Part shown: positions 24,309 to 36,518 of the stretch, in pieces | Layout of the letters: every line of letters begins with the position of its first letter | Position numbering within the stretch: the first letter of the stretch is position 1 | From: Azolla caroliniana | Taxonomy: Eukaryota > Polypodiophyta | NCBI GenBank assembly: GCA_043228905.1 | Contig: JBHGNT010000017.1 | Span: forward strand, 2,666,001 to 2,730,000 | Length of the DNA stretch: 64,000 bases | Direction of reading: 5' to 3' | Notes under the pieces: generated by a model | Databases searched by the model: none | What the model was told of the DNA's origin: nothing | The model's input: the letters and a program-made list of their open reading frames with translations, nothing else | Program-made: the position numbers and the translations under genes

Positions 24309-27300
24309 GTGATGGATAGAGGAATGACTAGCTCGCTCCTTGTAGAGAAACTCGACAGATCCAACTACGCATCTTGGTCGTACAAGATGCACCAGTACTT
24401 GCTTGGGCATGGCTACTGGAGCTTCATCGAAGGAGCCAACGAAACAACACCTGATGCGGCACATAAGGATTTCCCAGTGTGGGAACAATCGACAAGCAGA
24501 GTGATGTACTGCTTCGCGTCCAGTGTCGGAGACCAGCTGCTGAGCCACATCCGAGACGCCAAGACGCCGAAGGAGGCTTGGGGAAACCTGAAGAAGGTTT
24601 TCACCGCAAGCACTACGGCTCGGAAGCTGCAACTCCGACAGGAGTTGAGCAATGTCCGACAGAAGGACATGTCAGTGGCGGATTACACGGCCCGGATAAA
24701 AGAGATCTGTGACTCGCTTGCCTCTATCAATGTTACCGTAGAGGAAGACGAGATGGTACAAGTCTGTCTTGGGGGCCTGGCGTCTAAGTTCAGAGCATTC
24801 CGAACGGCGGTATGTACAAGAGAGAATACGTCATCATTTTTCGACTTACAGTCGATGCTCCTTGTAGAAGAGAACCATGCCGGTGCGTCAACTAGCGCAC
24901 CCACTGACAGCCGGATGCTGTACACGGAGGCAGATCGGTCCCATGGGAGTGGTGGACGAGGCGGGTCGGCATGCAATGGAGGTGGCCGGCAAGAGAAAGA
25001 ACGAAGGCACAGAGAACGTGCCAATAGTAGTTCCGGGACTTCCACAAGCAGGGGGAGTCAAGGCGGTGCCGGAGGCCGACAAGACAAATCTGCAACGGAA
25101 TGTTGGTATTGTGGCAAAGAGGGCCACAGAGAAAGTGAGTGCTGGAGAAAACGCACCGATTCGGACAAATTCGGATCCGGCAAGGCCGGCAAGGATGGCT
25201 GGCAAAGCTTGCACTACGCGAAGGGATCGGGAGGATCCAAGAACGGTAACGGGCCAACCATGGTGATGAAGCACGAGGTGAACTCAATGAAGAAGACCAC
25301 TTCCAAATCGGAGGAAGTGTGGTATGTTGATTTTGGTGTGTCGAACCACATGACGAGCCACAAAGAGTGGTTCTCCTTCTTGGAGAAACCGGATCAACCA
25401 GGTGTAGTCAAAACCGGAGACGACACTCCTCACCCAATCGTGCACGTTGGAGAAGTCCCTTTGAGCCACGTCGGACAGAAGGGGAAGCTGATGAACGTAT
25501 TACACGTTCCGACAATCACGAAGAACCTGGTGTCGGTCGGACAAATCGTCGACCAGGGGATGTAGGCGCGGTTTACGCACCTTGGGTGCTTCATCGAGGA
25601 AGAGGGCCAGATTATTGCGCAAGGGCGTAGAGACGGGAGGATGTTTATCCTCGACATCAATGACTTCAGCACCGCTTTGTTTGCAAAAGGACAGAAGGTC
25701 GAATCGGACATCGACCTGTGGCACAAGCGGATAGGCCACTTCAATTGCCGGAGGCTTCAAGACCTGCAAACGAAACAAGTTGTTTTCGGTTTGCCGAAGT
25801 TTAGCGGCCGGAAGGCCCAAGTATGTGAAGCCTGCCAACTCGGGAAGCAACACCGACTTCCATTCACTACTGAATGTAACCGGAGCCGTAACAAGCTCGA
25901 CCTTATCCATTCGGATGTGTGGGGATTGGCACAGAATGTTAGTCTTGGCGGGAGTCGATATTTCGTCTCCTTCATCGACGACTTTACGCGGCACACATGG
26001 ATCTACCTCATTGAGTGGAAGAGTGAAGTCTTCGAGTGTTTCCGGAGCCTCCAAAGCATGGTGGAACGGGAATCGGCGAGGAAGATCAAATGCCTGTGGT
26101 CGGATGGCTATTCAACAGTTATCTGCAACAAAAGGGAATTCGGCGAGAGTTCAACTACAGATACACACTGCAACAGAACGTTGTTGCCGAAAGGAAGAAC
26201 TGGTCGCTCATTGATGCGGCAAGGGCAATGCTAGAGGAGAAGAGCATGCCCAAATTCTACTGGGCAAAGGCAGTCCAAACGGTTGTCTACATCCAGAACT
26301 GGATCGGTGACAAGGTGTCAGCTCACGAGCTGTATTTCGGGCGGAAGCCGAATTTGAGACACCTTAAGATCTTCGGTAGCATTGCATATGTTCATGTACA
26401 GATGAGAAGCGGAGGAAGCTGGATGCAAAATCGGAAAAATGCATCCTAGTCGGTTATGCTCAAGAGCAAAAGGGTTATAACTGTTATAACCCCCGGACAA
26501 AGCAGGTTTGAGTTAGTCGAGATGTCGAGTTCGATGAATCGGCATTGTGGTACTCCTTACCGACTCCAACTTCCGACTCTGACCCGATGCTGGAGGATGA
26601 GGCCAGTGAGCCTGAACCGGCCCAGGTAGATGATGATGAAGCGTGGACTCAGGATGAGAGTCCGGAATCGTTTCGGTTGAGCGGGCCAAACGAGAGACTG
26701 AGTCAATCTGACCAGTCCAATGAGGAACCGACGAGTAGTGGAGACTCTGCCGTGCACTCCCCGCGCAAGGAACCGAGGAGACGGATCACGTGCAAAGAGA
26801 AGGGGAAGAAGAAGATGTTGGAATTCGAATCCAGCAACGATGAGTCGGATCGGTGTGCATCTAACTCCGACAAGGAGAAAGGCGGATCTTTGGCAACGAA
26901 GACCAAACCGGCCGAGAAGGGCCTCAAACCGGGTAATGGTGAGTTACGCCGGTCCACCCGCCAGAAGGATCCCGTCAAGCGGTACGGGTACAATGAGTAC
27001 ATGGCGCATCACTATGCGTACATGACTAAGGTGGCGGAAGTGCGTGAGCCGGAGAGCTACGCAAAAGCGGCCAAGGACGCAAATTGGCGTGCCGCTATGG
27101 AGGAAGAAATGCGGGCACTTGATGTCAACAAGACATGGGACCTAGTTGACCCTCCTCGTCGCTGTAAACCGATCAGATGCAAGTGGGTGTACAAGATAAA
27201 GTACAACGCCGATGGTTCAGTTAACCGGTACAAGGCCCCGTTAGTGGCGAAGGGATACGCGCAGGCCCATGGAATCGACTACGACGAGACCTTCGCTCCG

Positions 27301-28822
27301 GTAGCGAAGATGACGACGGTTCGTGTGGTGCTGGCGGTTGCTGCAGCAAGGGAGTGGCATCTTCACCAGATGGATGTGAAGAATGTGTTTCTTTAGGGTG
27401 ATCTTGAAGAAGAAGTCTTTATGACTCAGCCCCCCGGCTTTCCATCAGAGATGAACAAGTCGGCGGTATGCCAGCTGAAAGAAGTCGTTGTATGGCCTGA
27501 AGCAAGCCCCTCGAGCTTGGAATGTGAAGATCACGCACCGGCTACGTAAGATGGGGTTTGTGGCCTCCAAGTCCGACTCTTCGTTGTTCATCCGGCAAGG
27601 CTCAACCGGTCTGGTATGTATCCTGCTGTATGTTGATGATTTAGTCATCACCGGACTGGGTCTTTCAGAAGTTAACCGCGTTAAGTCCCAGTTGTCGGAC
27701 GCATTTGAGATGAAGGACCTGGGGGACCTTCATTATTTTCTTGGGATTGAGGCGATCCGAACCCCCAATGGCATATTGCTCTCACAACGACATTACGTCT
27801 TGAATATGTTGTACAAGTTCGGCATGACAGAATGTCGACCTGTCTCCACATCCTTGGACCGGAACAAGAAGCTTTGTCCCAACTCCGGACCGGCTTGCAA
27901 CGAGAAACAATTCCGACAAATTGTCGGAAGCCTTATTTACTTGACTATCACTCGACTTGACATCAGCTATCCGGTCGGAGTGATAAGTCAGTTCATGCAG
28001 AAGCCGACCGTGGAGCAACTTCAGTGCGCGCAACTGATATTGTGATATGTAAGCGGCACGAAGGACCGGGGACTGTTATACCGACGAGGTATAACCGCTG
28101 AGCTAGTCGGCTACACAGATGCCGACTGGGCCAATGATGCGTCGGATCGCAGATCCACTTCCGGTTTTATGTTTTCCCTTGGGAGCGTAGTTGTTGCATG
28201 GAGCAGCAAAAAGCAGCCAATAGTGGCTCTATCAAGCACTGAGGTTGAGTACCGAGGCACGACTGTTGCCACCTGCGAAGCCATTTCGCTTCGGCGATTG
28301 CTGCAAGACTTGCGGATCGAGGTACCGACCCCGATCCCGATTTATTGTGATAACATAAGCAACATGCAGCTCGCCAAGAACCTTGTGTTCCATGCTCGCA
28401 CGAAGCACATAGAAGTGCATTATCACTTTGTGCGTGAGCGGGTCCTGAGCGGTGAAGTTGAACTACGGTATGTTCACACGGATCGGCAAGTTATTGACAT
28501 CTTCACCAAGCCGCTTAGATCAGACAAGTTGCAGCAGTTCACCGAGATGCTTGGTGTTCAGCATCTTGATGTGCCACACTTGAGGGGGAGAACGGGCAAA
28601 GACACCGGAACGGGCAAAGGCAAAGAGACTGTTGTCGACACTGGTAAGGGAAGAACCGGAAGAGGGGGAGACAAGGAGGCTGAAGAAGTTGAGGATGGAA
28701 GCAAGGCCAAGACCCAGACATGGTCTGATGTGGTGAAGGGCTTGGAACTAGAAGACGAATCGGGAGCAACCGATTCAGACAAGAGCTGGAACGAATCGGA
28801 GACAGTCGATTCGGTTCAATAG
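24309..28822 (+). pseudogene. Copia gag-pol, interrupted
   Basis: One decayed polyprotein. Gag (24309-25100) has SNYASWSYKM and the zinc knuckle CWYCGKEGHRESEC near 25100-25145. The protease signature reads VDFGVSNHMT (usual DSGASxH altered). A GAG-pre-integrase region (DLWHKRIGHFN) and the integrase core follow, then RT with YVDD near 27627 and RNase H (DADWA...STSGF). Breaks seen: TAG at about 25563 (probably from CAG), a deletion or frameshift near 26105-26125 in the integrase core, a stop near 26449, TAG at about 27394, a frameshift near 27480 and TGA near 28042. The tail after RNase H (28560-28822) is a Gly/Lys-rich extension. Transposition from this copy is not possible without help. 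Confidence 0.9.
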
Positions 28823-29137
28823 ACAGATTCGGAAGAACCGGATCAAGTCAAGGCTAAGCAGACACGGATGTAGCGGAAGTCGATGCCATCGCGGAGGAAC
28901 TGACGGATCGGCAAGCATCGGAGTCATAGCAGTGAAGGAGCTGAGAGGGGCCTATTCAGCAAACATGCCAACCGAGGAGGTCGAGGTGCGCAAAACAAGA
29001 GGGGTCATGGCAAACAGAACCGAACCGGACGAGGAGCGCGAGCAAGGCGGAATGACGCCAGGAGAAGTCGGTTGGAAGAACTAACTACCATAGAGGCTGA
29101 CACTAGGATCCAACCTCAAGTTGAGCTTGAGGGGGAG

Positions 29138-29552
29138 TGTTGAGCGGCAAGCTCAACTAGAGCCGGATCGGCTGGATAAGCCTGAGCCGGCAAACGAGAC
29201 GGATCGATAAGCCGTGAGCAACCGAGCCGGCAAGCAACCAAGCCAGTGAGCTGGGGAGCCGGTTAGCCGGATCCAATCGGTAACCGGAAGCCTAGTATTA
29301 GTTTAGACTACTAGGTAATTATGGTCTCGCAGTAAGTGTGAGAAGCTCGTGTGAGCATTGAAGTACGCGGTACTTCTGTCAGTCCCACAAGGACTTTTAT
29401 AAATAGTGCTACCGAGCACAGTTGTAAGTGATAGAGTGTTTTATATTTTTTGAATATAGCTTTGAGGTTCTGCTCTCTCTGTCTCTCCCCGTGTACTCTG
29501 TGTATTCCCTGATTTCCTTGTCTTCTAACGCTTCCGCAAGTAATCGTTTTCA
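29138..29552 (+). repeat. 3' LTR of the Copia element
   Basis: 415 bp, same length as the 5' copy with about 16-17 substitutions. It is preceded by a polypurine tract, GAGGGGGAG, at 29129-29137. Confidence 0.93.
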
Positions 29553-30331
29553 TATTGCTTATGCGTCTTAGATGAATTGATATATATTGCAAGTGAATTT
29601 GTTCTTTATTAAGAGATTTGATCTGATGTCTCAAAGGCTCGAATGAATAAAAAGTATATTGGATTTCCAAATACATGGAGGTATTTATAGATGTTATAGT
29701 GTGCATGCATACTTTTGATAATGTTTAGCGTTCCTAGGTGACATTTGAATGATGGTTATGTTACATGTACAAGGAATATGGCTTTGTGGTTCATTGATGG
29801 TGAGATGGCAACTTAATCATGTTAAAGCATTTAATTACAACATTGGGAACATGTATCAAGCCTTCTATGAAGTGGGTTTGGGAGCACCCTTTTTCTCTAT
29901 ATTAATTGCATGTGAGATTAATCAAAACATGTGGGAACTCTGAAATATCGACCACATGATGCAACAGTAGTGCGTTGTCTCTTAATTGTGAATATAATAC
30001 CAAAATGGACACATGTTTATTCTCTTTCTATCATAGTCAGGATATAGTAAAAAAAGAAAAAGAAAAAGTACAACTAAAGCTCACGCATTGCGTCTCATCA
30101 TGAAATACAAACTCTAGACTAATTTCTAGACACTAGACCTCTCGAAAATGCAAGAGCTTCTCTTTAGCGAGATTGGTAGCTTGTTTTATGACGTTAGAGG
30201 AGGATTGCCACCAAAAATTTGTACAGGCAATCACATCTCTCCCCAATCATATATAAATATACATATATAACTCTAATTCGATGTCTATAATCTAGCAGCA
30301 CATGTTCATAACATGGATCTCATCCCCAATC

Positions 30332-30375
<44 letters not shown>

Positions 30376-30675
30376 TCCCTCTATTTCAATGTCTCTAAGC
30401 CGGTGGTACCGAGTGATAAGGCACATCTCTCCCCAAATCATATGCATAAACACACGCTAGTTCGAAGTCTCTAGTCCCGCACCAAGTCATATACATATAT
30501 GTTGTACGACGTTGTGCTGTGACACTCTTGTCTTGTAGTTGTCACTAACACATTGGGACTGAGGCCCTAGACACATGTCACAAACAGAAGAAAATATGTA
30601 CTGTTAGTAACTCCGAGCCCTTCGAGAATCGATGGGATGGGGTCCATATATGTACATATGGCGAACTAAAAAAAC
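29553..30675. other. Intergenic stretch with AT/AC microsatellites
   Basis: No supported gene. The phrase CTCCCCAATCATAT recurs near 30240, 30325 and 30432 with variation, suggesting a small decayed tandem repeat. An (AT)n(AC)n microsatellite covers about 30334-30373. Confidence 0.55.
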
Positions 30676-32727
30676 CTAGGGCACGGTTGCAGACATGCCT
30701 GTTCTCTGCACATCCATGTCCTTCTTGTCTTCCTTCCTCTCATCACAGTGCTCAGTGGACAGCTCCGATCTGGTAGCCTCGGGTACCATTATATGCACAC
30801 AAACCTCCCTCATTGATGATGATGATGATGATGATGATGATCGTGATGGTGATGAGGTTGTCTCCTCTCTATGGGCGATGGTGGGCAAGGTTGCAGGAGG
30901 CATGCCTGTACCCTGCACATCCATGCCCTTATCGTCCATTCTATCCTCACAATGCTTAGTGCCCGGCCCTGATTCTGTAAGCTCTGGCATCATTGCATGG
31001 TCACCATCCTTCCCCTTTGATGATAATGGTACCGATGATGATGACCATGATGAAACTGATGACATTGATGATGGTGATGGTGATGGTGGTGCCTCCTCTC
31101 TATGTGTCATGGTGGAACTACCCCTCCACACATCCACCTTGATGAATGCACATAAGAATCCAACACAACCCGACACACCCAATAATGATGTGACAAGATA
31201 TAGGCGAGGCAATGTCCCGAGTCTCATGGTCACGAATACTACCACAATATCGAGGGAGAGATGTGCCAGAAAGACCACGAAAATCTTAACCTGGAAGCCG
31301 CGTTTGCCCAAATGCCCCCCCTCTGACGCATCACTGACCATCGCGTAGAGAGGGCCCATCATCATGCTCATGTATGCAAACACTAGAGAGGTCGGCAATC
31401 TCGTTTTGAGGGTCTTCCCTTTGTCGAACTTATTGTTGTGGAAAAGCGAGAAGAAAAGTGTATATCCTGTGATACATGATGCTATCACCACGAGTGGAAT
31501 TGAGTCTGAGACATGGAACTTGGCTTGCTCTTGGATCGATCTAGTCTTTATGAAGTGTTGTCTTATGTGAACTATAATGTTTGCAAAGGTTAGGCATCGG
31601 ACCATAGTTGCACATAGAGTCACGCCTCCCCCTGTAGTTGCCACTAATACCTTCTCTTTCATGCTGCTCGTTTCTGTGCATGCAACTGATTGTGCCGATG
31701 TGCCCCCATTGTAAGCAGCTGATAGGAGGGAGGCTGCGACCGAGACCTTGAATGTGGTCCACATGCTTGAACGAAACACACCCTCTTGAGTGAGCACAAG
31801 GTAGCCGCAAAATTGTAGAACTAACATGGGAACCCCCTCTAAAGCACTCCCAATGATACAATAGAGCCCATTCACCAATGGACATGTCAAGTCCTTCACA
31901 CTACACATTGAAGAATATCATTTTAAAGATTACTCATAACAATAGATACGACAAGTACACACACGACAATAAGGCAGATAACAATATTAGCTCAATATAT
32001 GCAAGAGAATTTTTAGATATTTTATTTTTTTATAGTGTGAAAGTGGACACTTTCATTCATGTTTTCCAATGGTATTCAACATTACGGATTTTGTAGATAA
32101 TTTGGAGCATAGCTTCCTAGGTGGGAAAGACCTCACTTTCCCTGGGGTTCCATAAAATGTTTCACATGATGAGCTTTAGTTTTCCCACCCCCCATCGACT
32201 CTAATTAGATATGCTCCAGCTCACCTACAAAAATCCTACATCTCTACATTAGATTAATCCACAAAGTATGAATAACCATTGTGAAAATGCAAGTTCAAAA
32301 TGCATAGGAGGGATAAAGAATTATACCCTTGGTAGCTAAAGGTGCACCACACGAGGTTAGCAAGGCGATAGAGATGGATAAGGGGGAGGAAGTAGGCAGC
32401 AAAGAGGGGGTGTAGAACAATATTATCTCGAGTGGCTTTAACTTTGATCTTGAAGAGGAGAGCATTTAGAGAGTGGCAACATGCAAGAATTGCAAGCAAA
32501 GCAAAGAAGTAGCCTGCTAGCTCACTCTTTTGGTGGTGGAGGGTAGCTACCGTAGCCTCATTTAGTGGATTTTGAGTTTTTATTAATGAAGAGAGTTGAA
32601 CGTAACGTGTTGAATATTGCACCAAAACCACCACATTACTCCCAAAGTCGAAGAGATAGGCACCTGCTGAGAACACAATGCTTCCTGTGGCTACAAGCTC
32701 TCTAAGAGTATATAATGGAACCTTCAT
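30676..32727 (-). CDS. Multi-pass membrane protein, possibly XK-related-like (copy A)
   Basis: Two-exon gene (32727-32327 and 31900-30676, GG|T junction in phase), about 541 residues. About eight hydrophobic segments can be seen; exon 1 has FDFGSNVVVLVQYSTRY and exon 2 begins VKDLTCPLVNGLYC, then EGVPMLVLQFCGYLVL. The pattern of an acidic residue, Pro and LVLQ within a membrane segment, together with DFGS..VQY, recalls the XK-related family of animal lipid scramblases. This is only a by-eye resemblance, and a plant-specific unnamed family is just as likely. The cytosolic-looking tail (from about residue 385) is Ser-rich and holds two copies of a roughly 70-residue repeat, each starting HREE..SPS and ending MDVQ.TGM. 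A GAT triplet repeat in the DNA encodes a run of nine serines. Copy B lies 5.7 kb away in the same orientation. Confidence 0.7.
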
Positions 32728-34105
32728 GTTTTTTTCCTTGGTGATCTAGCAATAACCTAGCATGCATATACCCTTATGTAAGCTTAATCATGTTCTTTCT
32801 TAGACCCTATACCAAGTTAACACGTTTCTCATAAAATCTCAAACTTTCCTTGAGCATATTCACTTTTTGAGTGTTCCAATTTCTCTTTATCACGTCTTTA
32901 GATGGCCAACCATTCAAGCGAGCATATCAACCAAAAGGAGAGCCTTGGAAAACAAGCTTCAAACATCTAGTACACTAATAGAATCGTAAAAAAATCAAAC
33001 ATTTGAGTCTACCACTTTTCAAAACACAACTAGAGACCACACATTCTTGCTTTTTAGCCAAAATCTTTGTTATTAATACTCAAGGACAAACACTTCTAGC
33101 ATTGTGGTCACAATCAAGCTAAAAGAAGGGCAATAACTTCATAACATAGAATACAATTGTCAGCATTCCATGTCACAATCTAGCACAATGCATTACCCTT
33201 CCTAGATCTCTCTCTCATGTGTAAAAGTGGAAATTTTGGATTTTTAGTGTTTGATGTGATAGCTTGATGTGTTACGTGACTGATTACTAGTTTTTAGAGT
33301 CTCATATGTCCCGTTTTATATTTGATTTAAAATATAGAAACAATAATAATTTTGAATCGGTATCCTAATGCAAGCGAAAAGAGTTATTTGCCATTAATAT
33401 TATGAACATATTACTAAAAGTGAAAAGGGTGATGGAGGAGTTGAATCATCGTACATTTGGAAACCAGTGAGTAGTTCCCTAGAGTAGGAAAGTGAGTAAT
33501 ATAACAATTTCCTCAAACAGTAAGAAAACTAATTAGTATTATGATGGTATGTAGGTGCGAGTTTAATAATTGTCCTTTAACCGCTATCTTAGGAAGTGCT
33601 TTGATAACTATACGTATGCCTATAGATATTTAGGTTGAATTTACAAGTGAGATACATTGCTTACTTGTAGCCAAATGAGTACTATTGTGGTGCCAACCTT
33701 GTGCTACCACGAGAGTTTTTAAGACACCTCAAGTGAGGCCTCGGTCTTGAAGTAGTATGTATTGTATATTGACCAAAGCAACCGAACTTTGAGTGACATA
33801 ATATACTCAATGATCACCTTTGATTGAGGTAGTTCGTTGTTAAGTATCCATCAACATCTTATCTCTAGTGCTACTACAATTGGGGGATACACTAAAGACT
33901 CCTCTTAGAAGTAGGGCAATTGAACAAGAGAGAGCCATACACTGTAATAGGGTACAAAGGTAATATCTATAAACCATTGTACCCTCCCAAATGTTAAAGG
34001 CACAAAGTTATAATCTAGTTAAATAAGGGAGAAATATAAAGGAACTATAAAACCTTTCAGTAGGGGTTTTCCTTTTAGCATGATTATTAGGCCAAAACTT
34101 AAGTT
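32728..34105. other. Upstream region of membrane gene copy A
   Basis: The first 200 bp (for example CTAGCATGCAT... and TCTCATAAAAT) align by eye with the region upstream of copy B (38406-38520), so the duplication included the promoter. Beyond that I see only AT-rich sequence without a gene. Confidence 0.6.
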
Positions 34106-34125
34106 CTTCTCTCTTCTTCTTCTTT

Positions 34126-35668
34126 TTTTCCAAAATGAAGCTACTTTCCCATTAGTTAGGTAAGATTATTACAAAGAGATTGTACAAGGAGGCTTAAGCA
34201 TAGATCGGGGAATCCCCCTCCGATCAAGTTCTAGAAATTGAGACTAGTTACATCGCCTTTTGGACGGACTACTTAGTGTAAGTACCTACAACACCAACTA
34301 TCCGCATTGAAGGCGTCCGTCCACTTATCACCAGAATGATCAAACCATGCCGCAACACTCCACGATGTTGTTCCTTCCACTTCACAAGCCGCAAGGAGGT
34401 GAGTCACTCTATCCCATACCTTTTGAGCGTGAGGGCAATCCCATAGACAATGCCTCAGAGTCTCAATAGGTGAATGGCAAAGTGGGCAGCCTAATGGGCC
34501 GCCACATTTACCTAGCCATTTGCCAACTGGAACCACATTATGCCCGATTTGCCACCAACAAAACTTTATCTTTTCCGGCAAGTGGAGACGCCAGAAACCC
34601 TTCCAAAAGGTAATGAGCACCTCATCAGGGATGCCCAATGTACGCCAGCCATTGCGTAAGGGGCCGTCTAGCTGCAGTTGAAAAGCCCGACCTAGTTTAG
34701 TGTTGTACTCGAAGAAATGGCAAAATCTGCCATCATGTTTCCACCTGAAATCCCCTGGGTCCCATTCTAGTTCGACGAGGGGACGACAACCATATACCCA
34801 TAACTTCCAATGGGGTTCCACCTTAGCAACATCCGGGTCTGTCTTCCAGATGTTACCAACATGCGCCACCACGCGGATAGGGTGCCAAGAGCCCCTACTC
34901 TGACTCTCCCCAAAAATCTCATCTCTTCCCGATCCGCTCACGCCCTTCAGCGCCTTAACCCTTCCAACCTCATCAAAGAGACCGAACCAAGCATCTTCTC
35001 TCACCTCCCCCATCAGAACCCTATCAACTGCCTCAGCTAGCAATCTCCACATTTTCATGGTTCCCTTGAGGGGAGGGAATGGGACCTCCTGGGCTCCTCC
35101 TAAAGCCACCACGTGTCTCCAATCATCTAAAGAGTGAAGCCCTGTTTGCGCCATCTTTCCCCATGCTAGGCCCTTAAACTGGCCTAACATCATGTTGTCA
35201 CGTGTTCACACCCGAGGGTTCCAAAATAATGGTTGTCTAGACCACTTGGTTAGTGTCTCTGGCGTGTGCTTGACCAATTGATGTCGTACGTGACACCATT
35301 CTCACAAGATGGAGTTCGTGACCCTCTCCTCCGGAAGACAAGCCATCTTGGGTGGGACGCCGCTCATGCAACACCAATTCAAGGAGTCGGGCCAAGGCCT
35401 ACCATACTTGGGAGTCCTTGCCTGCAACCTATTGCGAAGTAGAACCTTCCAACACCCCTTACCTGGCAGGAGGCAGCGAACCACCATTTTGGCTAGCAAT
35501 GCTCAACTCTTCATTAAGGGGTCTATGAGGCCAAGCCCCCCTTTGGCTCGCGGTTGTGTTAACCAATGCCATGACACTCTGGTGGCAGCCATCGGGTTGT
35601 CCTTACCTGACCATATAAACCCCCTGATGGCAGCCTTAACCGCGCGCAATCCTGAAGGGTCCATAATC
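34126..35668 (-). mobile_element. 5'-truncated LINE (non-LTR retrotransposon) fragment
   Basis: Minus-strand remnant of a plant LINE, keeping only the end of ORF2. Reading right to left: the post-RT region with IRGFIWSGKDN and GGLGLIDP (35503-35660), a frameshifted middle (35302-35499), then the zinc-binding RVT region with FWRLHLPEKIKFCWWQ and CPLCHSPIETLRHCLWDCP (34273-35193). The piece is bracketed by an identical 20-bp pyrimidine word, CTTCTCTCTTCTTCTTCTTT, at 34106-34125 and 35669-35688, with a short T run (poly-A tail on the minus strand) at the left end, as expected for target-primed insertion. The word is low-complexity, so this target-site duplication is likely but not certain. The reading frames are broken and the element is dead. 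Confidence 0.85.
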
Positions 35669-35688
35669 CTTCTCTCTTCTTCTTCTTT

Positions 35689-36518
35689 CGTATGTATGTT
35701 TATTATTAAAGCAAGATGATAATACAACCCTTGCTATCTCCACTACTTCATTAGTAGCAATATGGCAAGGAAAACCCTCTCAAGTATTGTAATACTAGAT
35801 GACATAACTCTACCTCATCTTGGGACAACGTCCCCATCCAACATAGTTATGAAACTTGGCAAATCGACTTCCCTTTCATCCTATGGAGTTGTTGTGTTAC
35901 CCCATGAAGTCCATCAAACAAGAACCCATTTCTCATGGTTCAATTAAACCACATCCCCAATACCTAAGATAGTCCCTCTCTCTTTCTCCTCTCTCCTTAG
36001 TTAACTTCTTAATTGTAAGTTAAGAGTCAAAGCTTGTACCCGAATAACTTGTATTTATGCTAAGCATGGATTAAGAGAAGCAAATTTGTGTGGATGATTT
36101 GTTGCCAGGTCGCTCTTCTATCAAGTGCACAAGTATGGTAAAGTGTCACATGTTTTAGTATTTAATAAATCTTGTGCAAGTGATCAAGTTGTAAAGTGAC
36201 TTTGGAGTTTGCTTTAGTAGTTCGTATAGTGTAAGTCACTCGAGGATGATTGGCAATCATTGTGGCTTTTCTCACCCACAAAATGGTAGACAATCCAACT
36301 TGTATATATGTGAGTTGTTGTCATCATTATATTAGTGGGGCTTTGACACACACTTGTAATCTTGGCATTTATTAATACGATTATCGTTTTTCCTCTTTTC
36401 CCGATCCGATATTTTTCTTGCCATTGGTTCTTATTAGCAAACTTGCGCATCCATGTCCTTGTGGTCATCATTTTATCTCCAGGGAAGTCTTAGTGCATTA
36501 AACCCATTTTGTAATCTC
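35689..36518. other. Downstream region of membrane gene copy B
   Basis: No gene supported. About 36430-36518 still shows coding resemblance to the tail repeat of copies A and B beyond the copy B stop codon (a lost third repeat). Confidence 0.5.

Larger units (their letters stand above)
23820..29552 (+). mobile_element. Complete but inactive Copia (Ty1-type) LTR retrotransposon
   Basis: The 5.7 kb element has two 415-bp LTRs (TG...CA), a primer-binding site starting with TGG, a gag-pol region in Copia order (gag, protease, integrase, RT, RNase H) and a polypurine tract before the 3' LTR. The flanks are GATTG (23815-23819) and TATTG (29553-29557); the shared ATTG is consistent with a target-site duplication carrying one change. 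The LTRs differ at roughly 16-17 sites by eye (about 96% identity), so the insertion is fairly young, yet the coding region carries several stops and frameshifts and cannot be expressed as one polyprotein. Confidence 0.93.

Noticed and set aside
30695-31348. 217-codon plus-strand frame antisense to membrane gene copy A
   Set aside because: It is the shadow of the Ser-rich coding tail (GAT repeats read as poly-Asp); the sense frame has a paralogue and splice sites.
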